This document shows positions 55,083-64,000 of a DNA stretch of 64,000 bases, in pieces. The DNA comes from Notamacropus eugenii. Taxonomy: Eukaryota; Chordata; Mammalia; Diprotodontia; Macropodidae. Location of the stretch: NCBI RefSeq assembly GCF_028372415.1, contig NC_092875.1, positions 48,837,271-48,901,270 on the forward strand. Reading direction: 5' to 3'. The notes beneath the pieces are model-generated. The model had not been told where the DNA came from. It was given only the letters and a program-made list of their open reading frames with translations, and did not search any database. Each line of letters opens with the position of its first letter. Position 1 is the stretch's first letter. A program made the translations under genes and the position numbers.

Positions 55083-56405
55083 CTGGGATGGGAAGAAGAA
55101 ACAGAAAGGAAATAAAGTTAATGAGGAGGACTTCAGCTGTTCCCCTCCTAGAGGAGGTACATACACACGGTGGTGGTGGTCATAGCTTCTTGTGAACAAA
55201 GGTAAGGATGACTAGGTGATCGATATCTCTCTCTCTCTTTAGGATACTATGCCCACAGTCACATAGTTAGATTCCTTTCACCTCAAATATTCTATGAGTC
55301 ATTGAGCTAACCCAAACAATAAAATGGCCTGGTCCTCTTTCCCTCCAGACAAACCATTTCCTTGAGAATTCCCAAGGTGGTTCACTCCTTCCTGTGTTTA
55401 ATATAAACAGTGCAGATAATTGTTTCCTCATTTGGAGACTATGAAGAGGCCTCTGGGGAAAACGGAATCTCCCACCTCCACTTCTTGTCCCTCTCCACAA
55501 GCACAGCTCTCAGGCAGGCTCAACCACAACCTCTCAGGCCAACTACCTTGGGTTCAAAAGACTTGCTTTCTGGGAAGAGACGGAGACATAGATGCAAGCC
55601 AAGACTGAATTTATGACTATGAGGGGGACATAGACTCTACCTAGGTACAGCTCAGCTCCTTTAGGGACCTGATCATGTTGTCTAAAGGAACTGGGTATGT
55701 CTAGCCTGGAAGCCTGGAAGGCTTGGGGTGTGGGGACTAGACTTATTCCATTTAGCCAGAGATCTAAACAAAGAGCAAAGGATAGAAATAGCAGAGACTT
55801 GAGGTCAGGAACAATGTCCTCACTATAAGAGCTGTCCACAGGTCAAATGAACTTCCTGAAGATGTAGTGGGTCTTCACTCCTTAAATGTCTTCAAGAAGA
55901 CGCTAGTGACCACTCATCAGATATATTATAGTGGGGATTCCTTTTGTGCATGAGTTGGACTAGATGGCTCGTGAGGTCTCTTCCAATTCTCAAACTGTGT
56001 GATTCTATGATACTGTGAGTCCAGATCATTCCCTGGGTAGTTCCTGCTCCCCTTGGATCCTGGAAATCCTCCAGGAAGTCGCTTGACCATTACTGTGCCT
56101 CAGTTTCTCTATATATGTTGTTATCCTGGACGCTATCCAATGTTTAGCGTGAAGTTGCTTCTCCCCTGCCCTTGACCCATGTTTGCCCTGGCCTCCATAA
56201 TAACTTCTTAGCTTTGATGGGAATAGTCCCATGTCCTTGTCTAGGCAGGTCTAGGTTGAGTTCCTCTCTGAATGGTAGAACTTAAGGATACTTGTCTGGG
56301 GACCTGAGGGTTTTCATCAAAGACAATCATGAAGGAGCATGAAACAGTGGAAACAGTGTTGGATTGGAGGAGCTCCTAGTACCCCCCCAACACCTCAACT
56401 CTTAC
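55083..56405 (-). other. GALNT9: GALNT9 last intron with an unnamed repeat and an L3/CR1 end
   Basis: GT (56404-56405) to AG (55083-55084) on the minus strand. It contains the unnamed block at 55258-55440, CT-rich text at about 55230 and a forward L3/CR1 3' end at 55640-56015 (gagttggactagatggctcg, ending gattctatgatactgtgag). Confidence 0.8.
55258..55440 (+). repeat. Unnamed repeat, unit 2 of a pair
   Basis: Direct counterpart of 52336-52520, about 2.9 kb away, inside the last GALNT9 intron. Both begin with a SINE-core-like gtcacatagttag and end near ttcctcatttgga / ttccttattggga. Confidence 0.6.
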
Positions 56406-56573
56406 CTGGGTAAAATCCCAGAGTCTCTGGGCAGGGCGGGATACATCTTCACATTTCTTCAAGGTGGGTGTCCGGCCTTTTCCATCATCAATGAGACACT
56501 TGGAGTCTGGCAGGAAGGCAGTGGAGCCAAGCGGCCCCAGCTGGAGCAGACCCTCAGCACTGTAGCGTACCAG
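56406..56573 (-). CDS. GALNT9: GALNT9 penultimate coding exon (lectin beta repeat)
   Basis: 168 bases, 56 codons, phase 0 at both ends: LVRYSAEGLLQLGPLGSTAF, LPDSKCLIDDGKGRTPTLKK, CEDVSRPAQRLWDFTQ. Human GALNT9, as I recall it, reads LVRYSADGLLQLGPLGSTAF ... CEDVARPTQRLWDFTQ. This is the beta repeat of the ricin-type lectin domain (KCLID as the CLD motif, QRLWDF around the QxW position), which helps bind already GalNAc-modified substrate. Donor GTAAGAG follows the final CAG codon. The acceptor ccccctcaccaag precedes it, fed by a (CT)n tract of about 64 bases. Skipping would keep frame. The alpha-repeat exon was not found in the remaining 7.4 kb. Confidence 0.92.
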
Positions 56574-56589
56574 CTTGGTGAGGGGGAAG

Positions 56590-56592
<3 letters not shown>

Positions 56593-56656
<64 letters not shown>
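56593..56656. repeat. (GA)n / (CT)n next to a splice acceptor
   Basis: About 32 GA units on the plus strand, read as (CU)n in the GALNT9 transcript, 20-83 bases upstream of the exon at 56573. It extends the polypyrimidine tract. Confidence 0.95.
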
Positions 56657-56660
<4 letters not shown>

Positions 56661-56889
56661 TAAATCCTCCCATTGTGAAGAGTCCAACCCAAGGGGGCAG
56701 GACCATTTCCTTCTTCTTTCTAAGGCTCTGACTGATCCTCAGTCAGTGGATGCCAAATATTGATTGCTTACTTCAGAATTAGAGCATCTCAGAGTGACAA
56801 GAGACCTCAGAGACTACCTAGTCTCACCTGTCTATGAATAAGACTTATGATTTCATTGTCATGAGTATCTCTCAGATCTTTGCATCATC
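56657..56889. other. GALNT9 intron, unassigned
   Basis: A MIR scrap may lie at 56775-56850 (gacctcagagactacctagt). The rest is unique. Confidence 0.4.
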
Positions 56890-57440
56890 ATTCGCACCAC
56901 TCATATTTATATGTGTGCCAGACTCTGTGCTAAGCAAGTGCTTTACAATTATCATCCCAATTGATTCTCAGAACAACCCTGAGAGATAGGTGCTATTAAT
57001 ATTAATAACTCATATTTATATAGAGCTTACTTTGTACCAGGTATTGTGCGCTAAGTACTTTACAATTATTATTTCAATTGATCCTTACAACAACCCTGGG
57101 TGGTAGGGGCTATTATGCCCATTTTACAGATGAGAAAACTGAAGCAAATAGCGGTTAATTGACTTGCCCAAGGTCACACAGCTAGCAAGTGTTTGAGGCT
57201 AGATTTGAACCCAAGTCTCCCTAGTTTTGTAGCTTCAGTTATCTATTTTTTATGCTCCTCTCCAAAAACAAACACAAAAGCAAAAAACAAAACTACCTGA
57301 TAGCTAACCTTCATATGACTTATACATATATAATTTTATTTGATCTTCAACAATCTTGTGGGGTAAGTGTTATTATTGTACCCATTTTCCAGATGAAGTT
57401 GCTGAGGCTGAGAGTGGTTAAGTGACTTTGCCATACAAAT
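56890..57440 (-). mobile_element. Three successive MAR1-type SINE pieces
   Basis: 56890-56995 (3' part only), 56996-57230 (nearly full, gacttgcccaaggtcacaca) and 57298-57440 (3' part and core). All are reverse, within the GALNT9 intron. Confidence 0.75.
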
Positions 57441-57477
57441 TAAATCAAAAGTCATTAAATATTGAATCAGAGGAATG

Positions 57478-57945
57478 ATAGATAGTTTGGTATAGTTGGA
57501 GAAGCAATGGATCTGAGTTCAAATCATGATTCTCCTACTTTACAACTCAAGTTACCTTGAGCAAGTCACTTTCCTGGCCTCAGTTTCCTCATCTGTAAAA
57601 TAAGGGGGATTGGACTAAATGATCTCTGAGGTCCCTGACAGATTCAGTCTATGACACTGCAATCCTCTTAGGTGTCCTTGAGATTGAGTTTCCTGCCAGT
57701 TAGAAGTTTTTGGCCAATTAGTGAATTCTACTTATTTTTTATATTTTCATGCTTTGCATTCAGCACCCTGTGAGGCGCAGTGAAAAGATTTCTGGTTCTG
57801 GTATCAGAAGATCCTAGTTCATATCCTGCCTCTTCTGTTTAGCACCTGAGTGACCTTTGGCAAGCCACTTAAACTCCATAAGCCTCAGTTTCCCCATTTG
57901 TAAAACAAGGAAAGTAAACTCTTGGCTTCTGAGAGTTTGAGGTAT
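57478..57945 (+). mobile_element. Two MIR copies
   Basis: 57478-57658 (ttgagcaagtcactttcctg) and 57765-57945 (gtgacctttggcaagccact). Confidence 0.7.
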
Positions 57946-58366
57946 GGGTGAGTAACAGACTAGTTAGTTGGTCAGTCAGTCAATAAACTGGGTGTTCCAG
58001 AAAAGGATCATGTTTTCTTGGCTTTCTTTGAATGTCTCAGCAATTTTCATTAGGAAAACATGGAGCCCCATCAATATGTGAGTCAGGCCAGGCCTCTAGG
58101 GGACAAGATGTTATCTGGCATCATGTCTTGGTCTTAATAACTCTGCTGGAAGCTATGGAAAGCCACGGCAATATTCACTTTTATAAGAGGAGGTTATTGC
58201 AAAATCAATCAGTGTGACATATACACCCAGGTATCTAAATAATAATAATAACATTATTATTATTAATAAACACAGGTAGTTTATGAGGTGAGAAACAGGA
58301 GATTAAATTCAACACTCTGCCCTCCTCTCCTGCCCAGACACAAGCGTGAGTGATTTAGCCTCCAAT

Positions 58367-58412
<46 letters not shown>

Positions 58413-58613
58413 AAGCAGGTTCAAACTTGCCCAGTGTCTTGGTAAGTGCTATCGGCTTTAATTAAAGGCTTCCAAATGACAGTCATTAATTTTACTGTGT
58501 ACTTAAAAATTAAGCATGCTTTCCCTGTCTCAGAGCTTTGGAATTGGCTGAATGGTCTAGGACTTTGGATCTTTGTCCTGGGTTCCATTAGGATGAGCTA
58601 GCTCCCAATTATA
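57946..58613. other. Non-repetitive intronic island with a (TG)n tract
   Basis: (TG)n at 58372-58408. 58450-58530 (cggctttaattaaaggcttc ... gacagtcattaattttactg ... aaaaattaagcatgc) is rich in TAAT motifs and free of repeats. Possible intronic regulatory element. Confidence 0.45.
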
Positions 58614-58868
58614 GGAAAGTTAGGTGGCACAGTGGATAGAACACCAGGCCAGGAGTCAGGAGGATTCATCTTCCTGAATTCAAATCTGGCCTCAAACACT
58701 TACTAGCTGGGTGACCCTGGGCAAGTCATTTAACCCTGTTTGCCTCAGTTCCCACATCTGTAAAATGAGCTGGAGAAGGAAATGGCAAACCACTCTTGTA
58801 TCTTTGCCAATAATACCCCAAATGGGGTCATGAAGAGTGAGACATGACTGAAATGACTGAATGATGAC
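58614..58868 (+). mobile_element. RTE-tailed SINE
   Basis: gttaggtggcacagtggata head, cctgggcaagtcatttaacc core, gacatgactgaaatgactga tail. One of the best-preserved copies. Confidence 0.88.
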
Positions 58869-59094
58869 TACATCCCAAATGGATCTTCTGAGACCTTGGC
58901 TGTCAGATTGGGGATGGGAAGGGGGGTGAAGGGCAGACTCTGGCTGTAACAAGGAAAGTCTCAGTATGACTTAGAGTCTGAATTCCAACACTGCCCCTGT
59001 GATTTCTTATCTGGAAAATAATGGAAAAGGAAGGAAACAAGTTTTTATTAATGTCTACTGTCAATGAGAAAAGAACTTTTTGAGAGGAAAGTCA

Positions 59095-59378
59095 GGATCA
59101 CCGATATAGAGCTTGAAGTGAACCTAGGAGTCATTTTGTTCAGCTTCTTCACCTTACAGGTAGGGAAAATGACTTGCCCAAGGTCACAGAAGGAGTGACA
59201 GAGTCATCAAACCCAAATCTTGTGACTCCTGAGGAAGATCTTTTCCCACTGCACCCCACCAGATCTGGAGTCAGAAAACCCAGGTTCAAATACCATCTTT
59301 GCTACTTGGTCCTTGTTTGACCTCGGCCAAGATTTTACTTCTCTGTAAATTTTTTAATAGTGTTTCTGCAAGTCAGTC
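59095..59378. mobile_element. MIR (-) head to head with MIR (+)
   Basis: Reverse copy 59095-59262 (gacttgcccaaggtcacaga). Forward copy 59262-59378 (atctggagtcagaaaaccca). Confidence 0.65.
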
Positions 59379-59634
59379 AAAAAACATTTACAAATGATTA
59401 CTTACAAGTGCCAGGCATTATTTTAAGTGCTAGGGGTATAAAGAAAGGTGAAAAATTCCAAAAGAAAAACAATAATCCCTGCTTTTAAGGAGCTCATAGT
59501 TTAATGGATTGAGCAAACCATAGGCAAACAACTATGGGATGGATGGATGGATGAGAATAATTTGTTCCAACAGACATGAAAGTAGCTGAAGCAGGTGCTT
59601 TGGAGCATTTAGAGACTGGTCATATGTCAAAGAG

Positions 59635-59840
59635 ACCAAGGTCATCCATTGTATCCCAGACCATGAGCAGTCACCCTGACTTTTGTCTTGCCACTGGACT
59701 TTGATGACTCAGGAAGTAAGAGTGCCACAACTTCACCTAAGGATGCCTCACTTAAGTCCAATTCACAAGCAAGTCAAGACATTCCCCTTTCAAAGACATT
59801 CTCTTTTCAAAAATGACAGACAAACACCAACAAACGAGAT
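59635..59840 (+). mobile_element. RTE-like LINE 3' end inside L2
   Basis: gtatcccagaccatgagcag, gcctcacttaagtccaattc, acagacaaacaccaacaaac tail; same family as 7360-7605. Confidence 0.55.
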
Positions 59841-60429
59841 ATATGACATACACTGGAGGGTTGACATTAAGGAAAACTTGGAAAGTCTTGTAAAAGTTGG
59901 GATTTTAGTTAAGCCAAAGAAATCAAGAGGCACAGATGAGGAGGAAGAGGTTGTTCAATGGATGGGGAGTGAAAATGTTCAGTTAGGGGGGAAGATTGTC
60001 TTGTGGAAGGAATAATAAAGAGACCACTGTCACTGGGTCACTGAGGACATGGGAGAGTATAAGGTGTAAAAAGACTAGAAAAGTAGGAAGGAGCCAGATT
60101 GTGGAGGGCCTTGAATAATTTTATATTTGATCTTGGAGATGATGGGGAGCCACCTTAGCTTAGTCATGTCAGTGGGGTGACATGGTCAGACTCGGACTTT
60201 GAGAAAATTACTTTGAGAGCTGAATGAAGAATGAACTGGGGTGAGCAGAGGCTTGAAGTAGGGAAACCAAGCAGAAGGTTACTGCATTAGTTAAGCATAA
60301 GGTGAAAAGGAAGTGGACCAGAGAGGTGGCAACGTCAGAGGAGAGAAGGGGGAATGTATACAAGAGATGTTAAGAAGGTACACAGGACTGTGTCTGTCCG
60401 TCTATCTATTGATCTATATATCTATTGAG

Positions 60430-60582
60430 AGACAGAGAGAGGAAGAAGAAACAGAAGAAGGAGAAGAAGGAGGAGGAGGAGAGAGAGGAAGAAGAAGAAG
60501 AAGAAGAAGAAAAAGGAGAAGAAGAAAAAGAAGAAGAAGAAGAAGGAGAAGGAGAAGGAGAAGGAGAAGGAGGAGGAGGAGG
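60430..60582. repeat. (GAA)/(GGA) polypurine tract
   Basis: About 150 bases of nearly pure purine built from GAA, GGA and GAG triplets, grown within L2. The Arg/Lys-rich and Phe/Ser-rich open frames here are artefacts. Confidence 0.95.
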
Positions 60583-60832
60583 CAGCTTTGAGTCTGGGTG
60601 ACTGGGAAGATGCTAGTGTCTTCAGCACTAATAGGAAAATTAGAAGGAGGGGAGGGCTTAGAGAGAAAGACATTAAGCTAGGTTTTGATATGTTGAGTTT
60701 AAGACATTTGTAGGACATCCAGTTCAAGACACCCAATAGGCCATTGGAAACAGGAGAATGGAGGTGAGGAGGGGAGGTAAAGCTGGAAAAGTACATCTGG
60801 GAATCATCTGCGAAGAGATGATAACTAGTGAT

Positions 60833-61092
60833 AATACTAATAGCTAACATTTAAATAGCACTATCACGTTCCAGGTACTGTGCTAAGCCCTTTAAAATGA
60901 TTTTCTCATTTGATCCTCACAATAACCCTGGTGGATAGGTGCTTTTCACTTTACAGGTGAGTAAACTGAGGCAAATAGAGGTCAAATGATTTACCAGGGT
61001 CATTCAGCTAGTAAATGTCTGAGGCTGGATTTGAACTCAGGTCTTCCTGACTCTACTCCCCGTGTTTTATTTACTGCACCACCTAGTAGCAT
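60833..61092 (-). mobile_element. MAR1-type CORE-SINE inside L2
   Basis: Complete: aatagctaacatttaaatag, cattttctc-like text, tttgatcctcacaataaccc, head tttactgcaccacctagtag. Confidence 0.85.
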
Positions 61093-61345
61093 CTAACTGA
61101 ATCCCCAGGAGCTGAGATCATCAAGGGAAATAGCATAGAAGGAAAAGAGAACAGAAGGACCTGGATGAAGATATAACAAAGAAGAATGAGGAGGGGTCAA
61201 ACAAGTGGGTGAAAATCAGGAGACAGCAGTGCCATGGCAACCTAAAAGAAGACAGTGTCCAGGAGAAGAGGGTGGTTAGTAGGGACAGAGGCTGCAGAAA
61301 GCTCAGGAAGAATGAGGATGGAGACAAGACCATTGGATTTGGTGA

Positions 61346-61854
61346 CTGAGAATTCTGCATGCTCATGGGCAGATCTTCTTCATCTCAGAGGTTGGGGTGG
61401 CTCAACCCCTGTACCAGACCATCTTCAGGGGCAAGGACTTCTTACTGAGGTGCTTCCTGCTTGCTAAGTCCACACGGATAGAGTCTCAGACAGACCTACC
61501 AAATTCCACTCCTATTGTGGAAAGCATTACTGTGAGCTCTAATGACTCGGAGTCACAGCTAGTCTGATTCCCATCTGTTCTGGCCTGTAGGGAGAGAGAA
61601 AGAGAGCTAACTGCAGAGAGTGACTTGCTGGGCTAGTGGAGAAATGTAATTTTCACCCAGAAAATGAGCAGTGATTGTGTCTTATTGCTGTTACAAAACA
61701 GATTATACATAGCTTCGGAAATGGGCAATTATTTTTACAGTTTACCGAATGTGGTTGCCTGCTGCCTAGGAGGGTATTAGGAATGTAGGTAGGCACTGCT
61801 AGCAAGGCTTGGTATTTCTGTTCATACTCGTTCTGATTCACAATTCGACTTAAT
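61346..61854. other. Non-repetitive intronic island
   Basis: About 500 bases without repeat text; no lectin or transferase exon found on the minus strand. Confidence 0.45.
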
Positions 61855-62345
61855 TCAATACAACCCAATAGGTATTTATTAGATAGCTACTATGTGCCAG
61901 GCACTGTGTTAGTCACTGGAGGTGCTGTTGCTCAGTTATCTTCAGTTGTGTTAACTCTTTGTGACCTCATTTGGGCTTTTCTTGGCAAAGATACTGGAGT
62001 GGTTTTCCATTTCTTTCTCCTGCTCATTTTACATATGAGGAAACTGAGGCAAACAGGGTTAAGTGATTTGCCCAGGGTCACATAGCTAGTAAGTGTCTAA
62101 GACCAGATTTGATGTTTTCTTGGCAAGGATACTGGAGTAGATTGCTATTTCCTTGTCCAGCTCATTTTAGGGGTTAAGTGACTTGCTTAAGATCACACAA
62201 CTACTGAGTGTCTGAGGTTGGATTTGAACTCAGAGTCTTCCTGAGTTCCAGGCCCCAATGAACACTGCTCCTGCCCTTTAGGACTTTACAGTCTACTTGA
62301 AGAAACATTATGGAAACAGATAAGAAAGTACAAAATATATACAAA
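61855..62345 (-). mobile_element. L2 3' end split by a rearranged RTE-tailed SINE
   Basis: L2 at 61855-61925 (gctactatgtgccaggcact) and 62255-62345 (aggactttacagtctacttg). The SINE (61925-62255) repeats part of itself: tttcttggcaaagatactgg at 61979 and tttcttggcaaggatactgg at 62115. Confidence 0.75.
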
Positions 62346-62414
62346 GGAAATAATAAGTAATCCTGTCCTCCTAAGATTGGAGGAGGGAAGGGATGGGGCC
62401 AAAGTGATAACAAT

Positions 62415-62850
62415 CCAGGAAGCTAAATTTGAATAGAATGCTGGACTTGGAGTCAGGAAGACCTGAGTTCAAAACCTGCTTCAGACATTTCCTAGTCGTT
62501 ATGGCCCTGGGCAAGTTATTTAACCTCTGTCGGCCTCAGTTTCTTTACTGATAAAATAAAGAGAATAATAGCACCTCCCTTTCAGGGTTGTTTGGAGGAT
62601 TGGATGAGATAATATTTATAAAGTTCTTTGCAAGCCTTCAAGTGCTATGTAAATGCCAGCTATGATTGGATTATGATGATGAAAGGCTTCGTATTGAAAG
62701 CAGTCTTCCATGGAGCGTGGGATTCTGAGAAGAGAGGGAGGGAGAGTTTGTTCTTGGCATGGAAGATAGTCTGTGCAAAGGCATACTGGTGGGAGAGGGA
62801 ATGCACTTTATGGAGAACATCAGAGGGACCAGTTGGGCTGGAATATCAAA
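62415..62850. mobile_element. MAR1-type CORE-SINE (+) then L2 fragment (-)
   Basis: SINE 62415-62672 (gacttggagtcaggaagacc ... gttgtttggaggattggatg). Reverse L2 from 62685 (gtctgtgcaaaggcatactg). Confidence 0.7.
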
Positions 62851-63019
62851 TATATGTGTCCACAGAGGTTGCCCACTGCATAAGACAGATGAGAGGGGGA
62901 TGATAATGAACCTTCCAGGCATATGTCACTTAAAAAACTGAGCCTACAATTTAATAGGCAAAGGGGGTGCCTATGAGGAAAATCTCTCTACCAAAGCAGG
63001 TTGGCATCTGTTTTGCCAA

Positions 63020-63150
63020 GTCTAGCCTTAGAGACTTCCCTGAGGCACTGGAATCACACAGATAATCTGCAGCAAAGGCAAGACTTGAACCTGAATTTTC
63101 CTGACTCTGAGGACCGCTTACTCTATACTGTGCTCTCTCCCATGTAGGAA
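63020..63150 (-). mobile_element. MIR
   Basis: aaggcaagacttgaacctga and ttactctatactgtgctctc. Confidence 0.6.
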
Positions 63151-63211
63151 TACTATATTTCACTTAATACTTCCACATTCATTAGCTGATTTATTATTGC
63201 TTAAAAAAATA

Positions 63212-63470
63212 ATGGACCAGCTACATGATGCCAAGGGCATAGAGTGCCTTGAGTCAAGAAGATTCATTTTCCTGAGCTCCAATCTGGCCTCAGATATTTA
63301 CTAGTTATGTGACCCACTTAACTCTGTTTGCCTCAGTTGTCTCACCTGTAAAATGAGTTGGAGAAGGAAATGGCAAACCACTCTAGTATCTTTGAAAAAA
63401 AAATTCCAGATGGGGTCAAAAAGAGTTGGACATGACTGAAATGCCTGGACAACTCCAACAAATAGTAATA
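63212..63470 (+). mobile_element. RTE-tailed SINE
   Basis: ggaccagctacatgatgcca head; aagagttggacatgactgaa tail. Confidence 0.82.
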
Positions 63471-63554
63471 ACAGCTGGTACATAGTGCTTTCAGGCTAAT
63501 GTGGCCCTTGCCTCCTAATAAATGTGTGAGTTCTGCTGTGGGACAATTATTGAG

Positions 63555-64000
63555 AGGTGTTATGTGTGGTGGGAAAGAGAGCCTGGATTTGAATTCCAGT
63601 TCTACTACTTACTACCAGCAGGACCTTGGACAAATCCTTCCCTCTTTCTGGGCTTCATTTTACTCATCTAAAGAGAGAGGGAGTTGGGTTCAGTGATCTC
63701 CAAGGAATGTCCCAGATCAAAATAACCATTATCCTCATTTTATAATGAGGGAACTGAGGTTAGTAGTGTTGAAATGATTTGTCCAAGGCCAAAAAAGTGA
63801 GCTGGCAGAGGAAAACTCAAACTCAGATATTCTGATGCTCAGTGGAATGGTCATTCTGCTTGGCCCATCCTTTGTGATGTAATTAGAAATGTAAGCTCTC
63901 AGAGAGAAGGACTATTTCATTTTTAGTCTTTGCCTTCCCAGTCTCTAACAGTACCTAGAACATAGTAGGCATTTAATAAATGCTTGTTGATTAATTGTTG
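63555..64000. mobile_element. MIR (+), MIR (-), L2 terminus (+)
   Basis: MIR 63555-63716 (ggatttgaattccagttcta), MIR 63716-63872 (atgagggaactgaggttagt), L2 63878-64000 (catagtaggcatttaataaa), running off the window. Confidence 0.7.

Larger units (their letters stand above)
59380..61345 (-). mobile_element. Long L2, composite, with nested insertions
   Basis: Reverse L2: terminus 59380-59500 (taaggagctcatagtttaat), body 60050-60430 (agccagattgtggagggcct, ggggtgacatggtcagactc), RT region 60585-60832, further 5' part 61100-61345 (gaagagggtggttagtaggg). The minus frame at 60791-60824 reads YHLFADDSQMY, containing the FADD form of the reverse-transcriptase active-site box. Interrupted by an RTE-like tail, a purine tract and a MAR1-type SINE. 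Confidence 0.75.

Noticed and set aside
60313-60591. Arg/Lys/Glu-rich frame of 92 codons
   Set aside because: Translation of a GAA/GGA purine tract within L2.
61360-61500. Possible further GALNT9 exon on the minus strand
   Set aside because: The reverse frame meets stops and contains no GALNT motif. It only borders an L2 piece.

Overview
The window is almost certainly nuclear DNA of a marsupial (metatherian); I cannot name the species. The evidence is the repeat content: very many CORE-SINEs of the kind reported from marsupials, SINEs that carry an RTE-type 3' tail (gtcggacatgactgaa-like, ending in acaacaa), old MIR, L2 and L3/CR1 copies, and L1-type elements whose ORF1 protein begins MPRKGK. 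The sequence is mostly intergenic and intronic. I saw no LTR retrovirus-like element, tRNA gene, CRISPR array or bacterial feature.

The one host gene I can support is the 3' end of GALNT9 on the minus strand. A penultimate coding exon lies at 56406-56573 and the last coding exon at 54936-55082. Together they encode the beta and gamma repeats of the C-terminal ricin-type lectin domain. A probable polyadenylation signal lies at 54433-54438. I could not find the preceding exon between 56.6 and 64 kb, so it probably lies beyond the right edge. The region right of 56.6 kb is then GALNT9 intron, and positions 1 to about 54.4 kb lie downstream of the gene. The only other gene-derived sequence recognised is a decayed fragment of a YBX3-like (Y-box/cold-shock) retropseudogene near 5.1-5.25 kb.

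The most distinctive content is a pair of related LINE elements, at 1943-4712 (plus) and 45106-48016 (minus). Each has an L1-style 5' UTR with a YY1-like site at its very start, an L1 ORF1, a 1-kb 3' UTR and flanking target-site duplications. Each goes straight from ORF1 to the 3' UTR with no ORF2. This is the architecture of half-L1 (HAL1) elements, which must borrow the ORF2 enzyme. The second copy looks younger (CpG-rich 5' UTR, perfect 15-bp duplication, one nonsense codon in ORF1). It carries two tandem promoter-like monomers where the first carries one.

Layout: 0-1.9 kb, AT microsatellite, L2 and MIR fragments; 1.9-4.7 kb, HAL1 copy 1; 4.7-9.1 kb, YBX3-like pseudogene and SINEs; 9.1-20.5 kb, L1 and RTE-like LINE tails and many L2 pieces, with a non-repetitive island holding an RFX X-box near 16.7 kb; 20.6-44.5 kb, L3/CR1, L2, MIR and SINEs with several unique islands; 44.5-48.6 kb, an L3/CR1 element split by HAL1 copy 2; 48.8-53.6 kb, L1, MIR, L2, hAT-like and (TATC)n sequence; 53.6-64 kb, the GALNT9 3' end and its introns.

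Repeat names used below: MAR1-type means a CORE-SINE ending in the aaagtgctt...ttattatt segment. RTE-tailed means the same head with the gtcggacatgact tail. Tail-C means the same head with a third tail (ttgcagagaaggtgctgacc ... aatgaaatcacaggtc). Family names come from remembered consensus sequences, and boundaries are good to roughly 10-20 bases.
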